Positions 9,148 through 18,088 of a DNA stretch of 64,000 nucleotides are shown here, one piece after another (position 1 is the stretch's first letter; each line of letters opens with the position of its first letter). The translations under genes and the position numbers were made by a program. The notes below the pieces were generated by a model that saw only the letters and a program-made list of their open reading frames with translations, was not told the origin of the DNA and did not search any database. Source of the DNA: Denitromonas halophila (GTDB lineage Bacteria; Pseudomonadota; Gammaproteobacteria; Burkholderiales; Rhodocyclaceae); contig NZ_VMNK01000015.1 of NCBI RefSeq assembly GCF_007625155.1, forward strand, positions 434,001-498,000, in the 5' to 3' direction.

Positions 9148-10272
9148 ATGGATTGCCCCAAGTGTGGACATAGTCAGTCGAACACCGAGCAGTGCGAATC
9201 CTGCGGTGTGTTTTTCGAAAAATATGCGCAGTATCTCGCCGAGAAGGAAGCCATGGCTTCTGCAAAACGCGCGCCCCGACGCAGCGGTGGCGACGATGCG
9301 CCGGGGTTCCCACTCGTCAAAAGCGCGATTGCGCTGCTCATCGTGTTGGGCGGCGCCTTTGCCATCTTTGGCGGTGACGGGGCGGACACCGCATCAGTTG
9401 AGGGGGCGCCAGCAGCGGTTGCTTCGCCGCCATCGCAGCCACAAGGCGGTATTGCCGCCAAGCTCAACAAATCTCACCCACCACGCAACGCAATCGAAGC
9501 CGCGCGCAATGCCACGGTGTTCATCCAGACGCCTTGGGGCAGCCTCGGATCAGGCTTTATCGTGAGCACCGATTGCCGGGTCGTGACCAACCGGCATGTG
9601 CTGCATTTCGATAGCGCCAGCGCCAGGCGCGCCGCAGAACAATCCCCCATGATCGCCAAGGAGTTTGCGCGCCAGCAAAGTGAGTTGCTCCAGGATCTCA
9701 AGGCCTTGTCGGCGGCTTATCGAGAGGAAGTGGCTCGCAACGGCAAGGGTAGCGGTGGTGCGTTGTCCTTGCAGATCAAGATCGACAAGGTGAAGGAAAG
9801 CATACGCGCGCTCCCCGAGGCTGTGCGCCAGCAAGTCAATGACGAGATCAGCAAAACCGCGCTCTATGCGCGCTTGGCAACCTACAAGGTGTCGCTGGTC
9901 GATGGCACCAAGTTCGACGTCAATCAAGTCGAATACGTCGACGAACTTGACCTCGCCAGCTTTCGACTGCCCGCCAGCAACTGCCCCTACATCAAGCGCG
10001 GCAAAAGTGCAGCGCTCAGTCAGGGCGAGCGGCTATACACCGTCGGCAGCCCTTCGGGCCTGACCTACACTGTCACCGGGGGTATTTTTTCCGGCTACCG
10101 GGACGAAGGCGAACGCCGATATCTCCAGACCGATGCGCCCATCAACCCGGGCAATAGCGGCGGCCCATTGATCACCGAAGTGGGCGATGTCGTCGGCGTG
10201 AATACGGCGGTATTGCTCGGGACGCAGGGGATCGGGTTCGCGATTCCGGTCGAGGATATTCCGGCGCTGTAG
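9148..10272 (+). CDS. Membrane-anchored trypsin-like serine protease with N-terminal zinc ribbon
   Basis: The 374-residue protein begins with a zinc-ribbon pattern (CPKC at 3-6, CESC around 15-18), then a basic stretch and one transmembrane helix (about 56-74). The rest should therefore lie in the periplasm. It is a chymotrypsin-fold protease with His150 (TNRHVL), Asp268 (ELDLAS) and Ser337 (NPGNSGGPL). The gap between His and Asp is about 118 residues instead of the usual 30-40, because a charged helical, probably coiled-coil insertion of about 80 residues separates them. There is no PDZ domain, unlike DegP/DegS. The ATG at 9148 is preceded by GCGAGAGA; an upstream TTG at 9136 is less likely. 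It appears to be a single gene. Target and trigger are unknown. Confidence 0.85.
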   Translation: MDCPKCGHSQSNTEQCESCGVFFEKYAQYLAEKEAMASAKRAPRRSGGDDAPGFPLVKSAIALLIVLGGAFAIFGGDGADTASVEGAPAAVASPPSQPQGGIAAKLNKSHPPRNAIEAARNATVFIQTPWGSLGSGFIVSTDCRVVTNRHVLHFDSASARRAAEQSPMIAKEFARQQSELLQDLKALSAAYREEVARNGKGSGGALSLQIKIDKVKESIRALPEAVRQQVNDEISKTALYARLATYKVSLVDGTKFDVNQVEYVDELDLASFRLPASNCPYIKRGKSAALSQGERLYTVGSPSGLTYTVTGGIFSGYRDEGERRYLQTDAPINPGNSGGPLITEVGDVVGVNTAVLLGTQGIGFAIPVEDIPAL

Positions 10273-10346
10273 CGGCTGGGTTCACCACGCGTGTCGAGGC
10301 GTTTGAGGTGTGCTGCGTGGTGGCCCCGATCGATGCGTCAGGGCGG

Positions 10347-10946
10347 TCACGCATAGCCGCCGCCGGTCAAAACACGGCGTTCACGCTCAAGATTGCGTCG
10401 CGCCAAGCCTTCCCAAGCCTCAAATAGCGCCGGTGTAGCGTAGATATGCGTGCGCGCCAACAGGTGGGTGATGAACGCCTGTCGCCCGGCACCAAATACG
10501 TCGTCTGACACATGTGCATACTCGCGACGGATTCGATCGACGTAATCATCGTAGGCGCTCGGTTCCGCGGCGAGAATCGAAAGATCCAGATCCATCAGCA
10601 GCGCAGCATCGTAGTCGCCTGGCGGCGCCGCGTGTTTTGCGGTCATCTGGATCAAGGAGGCAACCCGCCGACAGGCGTCGTCAGACCAGCCGATGCCGCT
10701 CAGATATTCAGTCGCCAGATCGGCAGATCGTGCTTCGTTGTCGCGACGCGTCGGGTTGTAAATCGCATCATGAAACCATATCGCGGCATCGATCAACTCA
10801 GGCTGCCGGCACAGCGAGCCAAACGCGGCAAAGTGCTTCAACATCGCGCAGATGTGATCGAGCGTGTGGTAGTGCCGGTGCGGTTCCGAATATCGCGAGA
10901 TCAACGCCTCGCGCAGCGCGGCAGGCGGACATGGGAGTTGAGGCAT
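10347..10946 (-). CDS. HD-domain metal-dependent phosphohydrolase-like protein
   Basis: 199-residue cytoplasmic protein with a complete HD-type metal site: H of HYHTLDHI (about 25-32), the HD pair in WFHDAIYNPT, an ARSADLA helix, and a later MDLDLSILA segment. It matches the conserved family of predicted HD-superfamily hydrolases (COG4339-like) found in many proteobacteria, whose substrate is not established. It is flanked by a protease gene (convergent) and the T6SS effector region and shares no obvious operon with either. Confidence 0.8.
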   Translation of the reverse strand: MPQLPCPPAALREALISRYSEPHRHYHTLDHICAMLKHFAAFGSLCRQPELIDAAIWFHDAIYNPTRRDNEARSADLATEYLSGIGWSDDACRRVASLIQMTAKHAAPPGDYDAALLMDLDLSILAAEPSAYDDYVDRIRREYAHVSDDVFGAGRQAFITHLLARTHIYATPALFEAWEGLARRNLERERRVLTGGGYA

Positions 10947-11187
10947 TGGCGTTCCGTAGTGTGGTCTATTTCAAATTTAGATTTTCACCATTTTTTTATG
11001 ACACGCCCGAACCAGGCGTCGGAGCCTGAACTAACGCTGGAACCGTTCAATCTCGAAATGACCGCACGGCACCGCTGCGTCGTGCTTTGAATGCTCATAG
11101 CGTCCGGCACCAAACCCACAATGCCTTTCGTCCTTCATGCAGGGGCAGGTCACTGGTAACCCCACATTGTGAGCACATGCCGAAATG
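10947..11187. other. Intergenic segment, locally AT-rich, no supported gene
   Basis: The part near 10970-11000 is noticeably richer in A and T than its surroundings, typical of the edge of a transferred toxin/immunity segment. A 35-codon frame on the minus strand (11031-11138) has several Cys and His codons but no supporting evidence. Confidence 0.4.
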
Positions 11188-11922
11188 CTAGCTTGGTCCC
11201 AGCCATACCCAATCTACGTTTTTTCCGTGATTTCTGGGCATCCTTTCGCCTTTCCATAGAAGATGAGATTCCTTGAGATCGTCAACCCGACCCCATCGAC
11301 CATTCTTTTCACATACTTCACCCGAGTGTTGAGAAATCGGGAGACTTACGTTGGCCCATTCATGTTTGGCAGTTTCTGATTTCTCAGGATGTGTATGCTC
11401 GGATGAGAGGCAGTGGACCGCCTCTGCGACGCCGACAAAAAAATCCCAGCTTCCCAAAGTGCGGTCTGAAAAAGGCGTTACGTCTGCACCATACAGGCGC
11501 AGGAATAATTGTGATTCGTAAACGACATCCGTCGTTACTTTTCCGTCAACAACGAGCTTAAACCGGCTTTTCCCTTGCTCCAGCGCCCCCGACGGCTTTT
11601 TAGCCGGTTCGACCACAGCATCAATGGATGTATGCAGGGCTCGAATTTTTCCGTTGCGAGCCCGCTCAAATAGGGGGGTTATCTGATTGTGATTGTCTCG
11701 AAAGCAAAATCGATCTGAGTAATCCCAGTACGCGCAGTAGCGAACAGTATCGCCCTGATAGTAGGTCCCGCGAATGGCCATATCGAAACGGGCATCGAGT
11801 GGCACCTCGCCATCGCTAGGCGCGTCTCGTTCTTCCACAGAGAACCAGTCACCAGTGCTCATTGAAAGGGAAATGACATCGTCTGCCGTGTGATGGCGAC
11901 ACAGAAGTACGTTAAGATTCAT
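11188..11922 (-). CDS. Putative immunity protein for the adjacent T6SS effector
   Basis: 244-residue soluble protein, no signal peptide or membrane helix, not recognised as a named family. It is rich in Trp, Tyr and acidic residues (for example RYCAYWDYSDRF in the first third and NVDWVWLG at the end). It starts three bases after the putative effector gene ends, as the last gene of the vgrG operon, and that position is the main reason for the immunity call. Base composition is lower in GC than the secretion genes, as often seen in exchanged toxin/immunity cassettes. An alternative is an effector accessory protein or a second effector. Confidence 0.5.
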   Translation of the reverse strand: MNLNVLLCRHHTADDVISLSMSTGDWFSVEERDAPSDGEVPLDARFDMAIRGTYYQGDTVRYCAYWDYSDRFCFRDNHNQITPLFERARNGKIRALHTSIDAVVEPAKKPSGALEQGKSRFKLVVDGKVTTDVVYESQLFLRLYGADVTPFSDRTLGSWDFFVGVAEAVHCLSSEHTHPEKSETAKHEWANVSLPISQHSGEVCEKNGRWGRVDDLKESHLLWKGERMPRNHGKNVDWVWLGPS

Positions 11923-11925
11923 CGC

Positions 11926-13056
11926 TTATTTCCCTCCATTTACGATCCTGTCGATCTCCGCGAGTAACGCTTTGGCTCGATCAGCATCACCGGACTGCTT
12001 GGCGCTGTTGTACTCGAGAATACGGTCCCAGGGAAAATCGTCACCCCCGGTGCGTTGGGCACCTTCGATGATTTCTTCGTTGGTTTTGGGTTTGCCGCGC
12101 CCGACTTTAATCTCATCGCCGTGCTCGTCAATTCGTGTGCCGCGGCGCAAGTCTTCATATTTTGGCCCAAGAGGGTCGCCATATGTTTTCTGGTTTCTTC
12201 TGTAGATAACTTCCGCCAAGTCAGCGTCCGTTGCATCTTTCGCTTCTTTGCCAATGGCTCGCCGTTCTGCGTGGGCAAATCGGGCTATATCCTCGGAACT
12301 CCGGCCCGCAGCCTTCATGCTTTCCACTTTTGCGCCAATGCGACGGCGAACAGCGACTTCATAGTCAAGGCGCATCAATGGCTTGGCGCTGTGCGCCAGG
12401 GTATTCGTTGCATCGGCTGTGCCGTCCAATCTTGCCGGTTTGGCGCGAGCGAGCAGTTCATCCAGTTCCTTCTTGAGGAAGCGCATCGCTTCGGGGATCT
12501 TGCTCTGGCCCAAGGCTTTGAGTTTGTCGATTTGCTGTTCAACGAGTTCCAGGCGCTTGAGCTTGTTGCCAAATACGGCTTTCGCCAGCCACATGTGACG
12601 CACATCCGAGATGCCCAGTTTGAGCTTGTTGACAATCTCGTTGAAGTTCTTCAATGCCTGCCGGGCGTAGTCGTCCATCGGGAGGGATTTGAGCCACTTG
12701 ACCGGGTCGCCCTTGCCGGCCCCGCGCACCACGGCAAGAATCATCTCCAGCGCTTCGTCAGCATGTTTGCCGCCTTTGCGGACGAACTGGATCAGGATTT
12801 TGAAAACGCCTTTCAGGACGCTCCCAAGTATAGGGATCAGGCCGATCAGCGTGATCGCCAGCGCGACCCACTTCCAAGTGTCTTTCGAGTCTTTCGACAG
12901 TTGGTGCAGATTGGCGATTACGTCCCGCACATCAGCAATCTGGTCGATGATCGGAATGGCGGTGATGATGCCTGACACGATGGTTTGCGACAGGCTGGGC
13001 TCTTCGTTGAAGTCGCCTTGCAGGACGCCCCAGAACCAGTCGAGCGCCTCGTCCAT
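11926..13056 (-). CDS. Putative T6SS effector (pre-toxin with two membrane segments)
   Basis: 376-residue protein encoded directly after vgrG, with its ATG overlapping the vgrG stop (TGATG). The N-terminal third carries two hydrophobic segments, roughly 25-45 (IVSGIITAIPIIDQIADV) and 62-92 (WVALAITLIGLIPILGSV), a layout common in VgrG-linked effectors. The middle is helical and charged. The C-terminal 85 residues (from about 292) contain YGDPLGPKYEDLRRG and NEEIIEGAQRTGGDD, which I recall as a recurrent ending of polymorphic toxins whose activity is not established. No PAAR repeat is visible. A putative immunity gene follows at once. The enzymatic activity is unknown; loading on the VgrG is inferred from gene order. 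Confidence 0.65.
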   Translation of the reverse strand: MDEALDWFWGVLQGDFNEEPSLSQTIVSGIITAIPIIDQIADVRDVIANLHQLSKDSKDTWKWVALAITLIGLIPILGSVLKGVFKILIQFVRKGGKHADEALEMILAVVRGAGKGDPVKWLKSLPMDDYARQALKNFNEIVNKLKLGISDVRHMWLAKAVFGNKLKRLELVEQQIDKLKALGQSKIPEAMRFLKKELDELLARAKPARLDGTADATNTLAHSAKPLMRLDYEVAVRRRIGAKVESMKAAGRSSEDIARFAHAERRAIGKEAKDATDADLAEVIYRRNQKTYGDPLGPKYEDLRRGTRIDEHGDEIKVGRGKPKTNEEIIEGAQRTGGDDFPWDRILEYNSAKQSGDADRAKALLAEIDRIVNGGK

Positions 13057-15935
13057 CAGACGATCTCCCTTGTGTACAGCTCAAAAAGTGCGACGGCTTG
13101 TTCTTCGCTCAGTCGTTTTCCGTACGCTGGATTGGCCTGGGGTTGGGCGCTGTCGTCCAGTGTCCATGACCTCGCATCTTCACCAATTTCGATCTCCGCC
13201 AGACCCCCTGGTGTTCCTTCAACGCGGGCAAAGCCCGCCTCGTTCAAGCGTGCTGTGCGAATCGTTCCGCCGGCGAACGTGATTTCTACTGGAGCCCCCT
13301 GAACGGCGGAACCGTCGTAGTACTTGCGCTCGACTTCGATCCAGTGAGGAACCTCGACCACCGTCCCCATTGGCAATCCGTAAAGACTGGCGCTCCCCCG
13401 CCCCGGCCCCTGAAACGCATTCCCCCCGCCCTTGACCGAGAAGGTGCCGGGGCAGGCGAAGGTGATGTCGCCGCCTGAGAGGGTCACCGCGCTTTGCCCG
13501 GCCTTGATCTGGATCTGGTCCTTGGCGAGGATGCGGATTTCATCGCTGGTACTGGTGACAGTGACGGCCTTGTCGGCGTGAACGGCCATGGCGTCGGTGT
13601 GGGCCTGGATGGTGTGTCGGCCGGCGGCGGCGACGGTCTTGATGCCGTCGGCGTGGCTGAACCAGCTGGCGGCTTCTCCGACCGTGGTGCTGAGAGTGTG
13701 GGCGGCGGCGCTGTGCCAGTCGTGCTGAACGGTGGCGTGCAGGTGCTCGGCGGCAAAGAACACGGTGCTGGCCGGTGAGGTGAGGCCGATGTCGTCGGGC
13801 GCTTCGGCGACGATGACCGGCTCGGCGAAGCGCTCGGTGGGCTCGCCGAGGGTGCGACTGGCGGGCTGCGCCTTTTGCGCGGTTTGCCCGCCGACGCTGC
13901 TGGTGAACTTGCCGTCTTTGGCCGGGTCGATGCCGTCGATGAAGCGGGTTTGCTGGGTGTTCGCGGCCAGGGGGTGTGCGCCCTGGCCGGCGGCCGCGTC
14001 GGACAGTGTTTTGGCGGTGCACTCGGCCGCCCGTAGTTGGGCGACGGCTTCGCTGACATCGAGCTGTGAGCTTGTGGCGTTGCTGCGAGCCGTGCTCGAG
14101 AGCAGCATGCCTTCGCCGGCACGCACGGCGAGCCAGCCGTCGGTGCGCAGCTCGAAGCCGCTGCCGCGCCAGGGGCCGCGCGTGGCGGTGAGCGGGTGGT
14201 GATGGATGAGGTGACCAAGGCCGAGCTGGCTGTCGGCGCGGCTGGTGGCCAGGCGGGTGTGCAGTTGGCCGGGCGCGTCGTCGGCGAGCCATTGGTTGAA
14301 GCCGGCGTCATGATTGTGGCTCATCCAGCCGCTGATCACGCCGGGGTGGTTGGCGCCGGAGTCGTGGCCGGCGCTGAAAGGCGGAAGCTCTTCGCCAGTA
14401 AAGGTCTGCCCGACAATGACTGGGCGGTCGATGTCCCCGCCGATGAACTCGACCAGGACTTCGGTCCCAATGCGCGGCAGGAAGTGACTACCCCAATTGG
14501 CTCCGGCCAGCCATTCGGCAACGCGGATCCAGGAGCCTGAGGTTTCGTCTCCTGGTGCATTTGAGCCGGCCCGACGCTCGCTTTTCTCGCTGCCGGCCGA
14601 GGGCGCTGCGCTGGCGCTAGAGGTGATTCCTTGAGTGGGGGCTGACAGTCCGCCGGGATTCGGCGTATCGCCGCGTTGCCAGTGAAACTGAACCTTGATG
14701 CGATGGTCTCGATCCGTGCTCAATGGGGCGTCATCGTGCCCGACGACCTGCGCACTTTGTGGTGCGACATAGGGCTTCGGGCAGGGGAGTGGGACGATTG
14801 GCTGTGCGTAGGCTTGGGCGTCAAACTGGTTGCGGTAGCTGCCCGCTTCAATGTCTGGTGACTTGAGCAGGCGCGCCATATTTGCGCCGAGGTTGTTGGC
14901 AGCCTGGTGGGAAATGGCAAGTGCGGTAAAGGTGTTGCGACCTGACGGGTATTGATCGTGGCCAGTGAGCGTAAAGGTGCTGGCGACGGCCATTGCGCGT
15001 GCGCTGCCTGTGCCTTCGAGGCGCTGGAACCGTGATTCGTGTGCGGCTAGAAGGGCGTCGGATCGTTGCGTTGCGGCCTGACGGCTTTCGAAAGGATAGG
15101 CGGCGCTGCCGTCGTAGATTTCCAGCGGGGGGACTTCGTTGTTGTTCTGCGTGCTGCTGGCTTCGCCGCCTGGGGCCGTGAGTTGTTTGTAGTCCCACCC
15201 GCTGAGACTGACTTTGTTGGTGAGTATCTGTCGAGTTTCGTGAATTCGTTGGACGCTGTCGGTGATTTCCGTTGCGTCGGCACGATGGAAACGAATGGTC
15301 GGTTGGATGCAGATGGGGCGTTCGGCGTTGCGATCGAAGACGACGAGTTTGTGGCGTGCGTGTGTGGCGTTGTCGCCCGCGGCGGCGCTTTGGTCGTGTT
15401 CAAATCGGTAGGACAGTCCTTCGGCCGAGAGCACCCGCTGGATGAATGCCAGGTCGGTTTCCCGGTATTGGGTGAGCCGGCTGTGAGTGCGCAAGGTTTG
15501 CGAGACATCGATGCGCCAATCGGCCTGGGGGTAGTTGGACAGGATTCTGTCGAGCGCCGTACGAATATCGACATCTTGAAACAAGTAGCAGTTGCGTCGA
15601 TGCTTGAGCAGTGCGAGCCAAGGCGCTACGTTGAGTCGATACCGTGCAAACCCGCCGTCCGAACCGAGTTGAAGCGCCTGGGTGACGTAGCCGTGCCAAC
15701 ACCGATGCGCGCCGTCCGCCAATTGCAGGCGAAGCGTGATTTCTTCGCCGATCAGCGCGTTCAGGTCGAAGTGTGCGTGCGCCGAGAGGCAGTCGATTTC
15801 GAACAGGAAAGGCTGTGATACCGACTCGTGGCCGATGAAACGTTCGACGAGCAATGCGGCGTCGGGGAGAGCCGTTGATATTTCTATCAGCCGGTTTTGC
15901 TGTGAGATCAGCGCGGCAAACGGGAATAGGGTCAT
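13056..15935 (-). CDS. vgrG: Type VI spike protein VgrG (TssI) with C-terminal extension
   Basis: Trimeric tip of the T6SS tube that pierces target cells. The 959 residues read: gp27-like base (about 10-400; ETDLAFIQRVLSAEGLSYRFEH is the family signature), gp5 OB-fold part (WIRVAEWLAGANWGSHFLPRIGTEVLVEFIGGD split over about 510-545), and a DUF2345 beta-helix needle (about 700-845). Past residue 846 comes a 114-residue extension (VEVPHWIEVERKYYDG, then GAPVEITFAGG and LNEAGFARVEG) that looks like a transthyretin-like beta-sandwich adaptor, a domain used by other VgrGs to carry effectors. The downstream effector gene overlaps its stop. The start codon at 15935 lies 29 bases after the tssL stop. 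Confidence 0.95.
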   Translation of the reverse strand: MTLFPFAALISQQNRLIEISTALPDAALLVERFIGHESVSQPFLFEIDCLSAHAHFDLNALIGEEITLRLQLADGAHRCWHGYVTQALQLGSDGGFARYRLNVAPWLALLKHRRNCYLFQDVDIRTALDRILSNYPQADWRIDVSQTLRTHSRLTQYRETDLAFIQRVLSAEGLSYRFEHDQSAAAGDNATHARHKLVVFDRNAERPICIQPTIRFHRADATEITDSVQRIHETRQILTNKVSLSGWDYKQLTAPGGEASSTQNNNEVPPLEIYDGSAAYPFESRQAATQRSDALLAAHESRFQRLEGTGSARAMAVASTFTLTGHDQYPSGRNTFTALAISHQAANNLGANMARLLKSPDIEAGSYRNQFDAQAYAQPIVPLPCPKPYVAPQSAQVVGHDDAPLSTDRDHRIKVQFHWQRGDTPNPGGLSAPTQGITSSASAAPSAGSEKSERRAGSNAPGDETSGSWIRVAEWLAGANWGSHFLPRIGTEVLVEFIGGDIDRPVIVGQTFTGEELPPFSAGHDSGANHPGVISGWMSHNHDAGFNQWLADDAPGQLHTRLATSRADSQLGLGHLIHHHPLTATRGPWRGSGFELRTDGWLAVRAGEGMLLSSTARSNATSSQLDVSEAVAQLRAAECTAKTLSDAAAGQGAHPLAANTQQTRFIDGIDPAKDGKFTSSVGGQTAQKAQPASRTLGEPTERFAEPVIVAEAPDDIGLTSPASTVFFAAEHLHATVQHDWHSAAAHTLSTTVGEAASWFSHADGIKTVAAAGRHTIQAHTDAMAVHADKAVTVTSTSDEIRILAKDQIQIKAGQSAVTLSGGDITFACPGTFSVKGGGNAFQGPGRGSASLYGLPMGTVVEVPHWIEVERKYYDGSAVQGAPVEITFAGGTIRTARLNEAGFARVEGTPGGLAEIEIGEDARSWTLDDSAQPQANPAYGKRLSEEQAVALFELYTREIV

Positions 15936-15964
15936 GATTGGCGCAGCCCTTGCAGACGTTGAAT

Positions 15965-16735
15965 TCAGGGCAGAGTGATCGTTAAGGTGGGTGCGCGCGG
16001 GGCGAGCTGAACGATGTCCTGGAAGGGGGCTATCGTGTCATGCGTGGTTCGTTGGGCGTAGCTGTTGAGTGCCAGGTAGGCGAGCAGGCCAAGCAGGGAG
16101 AGTACCGAGCCGATGACCCAGACGGGTACTTCACGCTTGAGGGCGTGGGTGATTTTGTCGGGCGCCATGGCGCGTGGTGCAAAACTTGCAGCTTTGCCTT
16201 TGAGGTGGGCGATTTGCTCACCGACCTGGGCGGTGAGGTACTTGAGCTTTTCGGGCCCTTCGAGCAGGTACTTGCCCTTGAAGCCGAGGAGCAAGCACAT
16301 GTGAAATACGTCGAGCGCGTTGAGTCGGCTGGCGCCGCCGTTTCTCGCCGCTTCGAGCTTGTCGAAAAAATGCTCGCCGGCGAGTTGATCGCCGAACAGG
16401 GCCAGTTGCAGCGGACGCCGCTCCCAAGTGTCGCGAATGGCGGATCGGGAGGAGAGAATCGTTTCATCGACGGTGGCGCAAAAGGCGTACTTGGCGTCAA
16501 AGATGTCTTCGGCGCTGAAGTGATGTTTTTTGGCCGTTCGTTCAAAGTTGGCGAGAAACTTCTGAACGTGTGTAGTGAAGCGGTCCGCGTCGCTCGGTGC
16601 CGTCTGGTTTCGCAGCAAAATCAGCATGTAGAACCCGTCGTAAAGCAGATCGACCAGTGTTCGGGCGCTGGATTCGATGGCTGGCGGTCGTGGCGCGGGA
16701 GTGGCGTCGCCGAAAAGGGTGGGGGGTGAATTCAT
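15965..16735 (-). CDS. tssL: T6SS membrane complex protein TssL (DotU family)
   Basis: Inner-membrane component of the T6SS that links the envelope complex to the baseplate. The 256-residue product has the DotU cytoplasmic helical domain (LVDLLYDGFYMLILLRNQ, DAKYAFCATVDE, FFDKLEAAR, LDVFHMCLLLGFKGKY) and one C-terminal membrane helix (about 207-228). It has no peptidoglycan-binding OmpA domain, so it is the short form. I chose the ATG at 16735 because it overlaps the tssK stop (ATGA) and gives the family N-terminus; the frame runs on upstream but only as a shadow of tssK. Its usual partner TssM is not encoded in this window. Confidence 0.95.
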   Translation of the reverse strand: MNSPPTLFGDATPAPRPPAIESSARTLVDLLYDGFYMLILLRNQTAPSDADRFTTHVQKFLANFERTAKKHHFSAEDIFDAKYAFCATVDETILSSRSAIRDTWERRPLQLALFGDQLAGEHFFDKLEAARNGGASRLNALDVFHMCLLLGFKGKYLLEGPEKLKYLTAQVGEQIAHLKGKAASFAPRAMAPDKITHALKREVPVWVIGSVLSLLGLLAYLALNSYAQRTTHDTIAPFQDIVQLAPRAPTLTITLP

Positions 16736-18078
16736 GGGGTGACGGCGATGAGTTCGAGTTTGAGGTCTTGGTAGCTTTCCGGGGCGTAGATCATGATGGA
16801 CTGCGCATTGAGCATGCGTTCGTACAGCGCGCCCTTGGTGTCGAGCGCAAAATAGCTTGCACCGGGTCGAACCGGGATTGCTGCCGGGACTTGCGCCGCG
16901 TGGCTGATCCGCACGCCGGACATGGCCGACAGCACGAGTTTTTCGACATCGTCCGGGGCGCCCACTTTCAGACGCAAGGGGACCGATTCGATAAGCTCTG
17001 ACTGAGGGTGAGCCGCGCTGACAGAGAGATAGAACGTGGTGTCGCTGGCGATTTTTTCCGAATCGAGACGCCCAGCGTGGAAGGCGGCTTTGGGTTGAGT
17101 AAGTGCAATGGAAAAGTATCGAGTCGAAATGACCGTATCGAGCAGGTCGCGCAGGATTTTGTCGAGTTGAGTGAAGCACGCGCCGGGGGCGCCATGTTCG
17201 TAAGCGGGCAGATCGTCGAGCGCATGATGCTTCGAGAAGGTCATCAATCCGCCGGCCAAACGAAGCAGTTCCTGAAACAGTCGTTCCGGGTGGATGTCTG
17301 GGTTGCGGAACAGATGTGTCAGCGCCGCACAAGCGCTGCTGGCGGTATGAAGCAGCCAGAACGATGCAATGTCGCCGGAGCGGAATTCAATAATGTTCTG
17401 CGAGGGTTCGCGATGAAAACCATAGAGCGCATCGACTTTTGCGCGAAGCGCGTCGATTTGACGGCGGAGCATGAGGTAGAGCAGCGGGGCACTGCGCAGA
17501 CTGGTGGCCGGGGGCAAAAATGCAGGATCGCGTTCGAACCCGTCACTGCTGGTCCGCCGTATGCGAAGTAGCGGAAGCGTCGCGTATTGGTCTCGTGGCT
17601 CGCTGGCGGCTTTAAGATAGGCCAGCTTGCTGAGGTAGGTGATTTGCGCATCGGCTGCGTCAGTAAAGAGGTCGGCCGTGTCTTTGGGTTCGATAAGAAA
17701 TCGCGCATGGCTGTCGTCGCGACAGCCCTCGACGCAGTTTCCTCCGTGATTCTTGAGCTGATGAATCGCCAGGTGGAATGTGATGCCGCCCTGGTCGGAG
17801 ACGAGCGCGTCCAAGGCAACGGGTGGCGGAAGCTGGTCAATGTCCGGGGCCGTAAATGATGTCCCGTCGGACATCACGACATCAATGCGATTGAAGCGCA
17901 GCGTGCCGGTTTTGAGCGCTTCGATATCCAGTGCAAGGTCTTTGACGCCCCACGCGAAGGGCTGGGCGGTCATGAGTGCATGACGGCTCAACGCCTCGGC
18001 ATACGCATCCTGTTGCTGGAAGTGTTGTGGCCGAAGAAAAAGCCCTTCGCCCCACAGTATCTTTGCACTCTGCATCAC
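16732..18078 (-). CDS. tssK: T6SS baseplate adaptor TssK
   Basis: Connects the baseplate wedges (TssF/TssG/TssE) to the TssJLM membrane complex. The 448-residue protein opens with the TssK signature ILWGEGLFLRPQHFQQQD, and the C-terminal part (YFALDTKGALYERMLNAQ, MIYAPESYQDLKLELIAV) is the membrane-complex-binding end. Length is normal. It lies ten bases after tssJ and overlaps tssL by four bases. Confidence 0.96.
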   Translation of the reverse strand: MMQSAKILWGEGLFLRPQHFQQQDAYAEALSRHALMTAQPFAWGVKDLALDIEALKTGTLRFNRIDVVMSDGTSFTAPDIDQLPPPVALDALVSDQGGITFHLAIHQLKNHGGNCVEGCRDDSHARFLIEPKDTADLFTDAADAQITYLSKLAYLKAASEPRDQYATLPLLRIRRTSSDGFERDPAFLPPATSLRSAPLLYLMLRRQIDALRAKVDALYGFHREPSQNIIEFRSGDIASFWLLHTASSACAALTHLFRNPDIHPERLFQELLRLAGGLMTFSKHHALDDLPAYEHGAPGACFTQLDKILRDLLDTVISTRYFSIALTQPKAAFHAGRLDSEKIASDTTFYLSVSAAHPQSELIESVPLRLKVGAPDDVEKLVLSAMSGVRISHAAQVPAAIPVRPGASYFALDTKGALYERMLNAQSIMIYAPESYQDLKLELIAVTP

Positions 18079-18088
18079 TATCCCTTGG

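Noticed and set aside
7898-9313. Long minus-strand frame (471 codons) opposite the second permease
   Set aside because: Antisense shadow with low-complexity His/Gln/Arg composition.
11031-11138. 35-codon Cys/His-rich frame downstream of the putative immunity gene
   Set aside because: Too short, no ribosome site, no recognised family; kept only as part of the intergenic note.
16736-17332. 200-codon upstream extension of tssL
   Set aside because: It reads through tssK in another frame; the true start overlaps the tssK stop and gives the DotU N-terminus.
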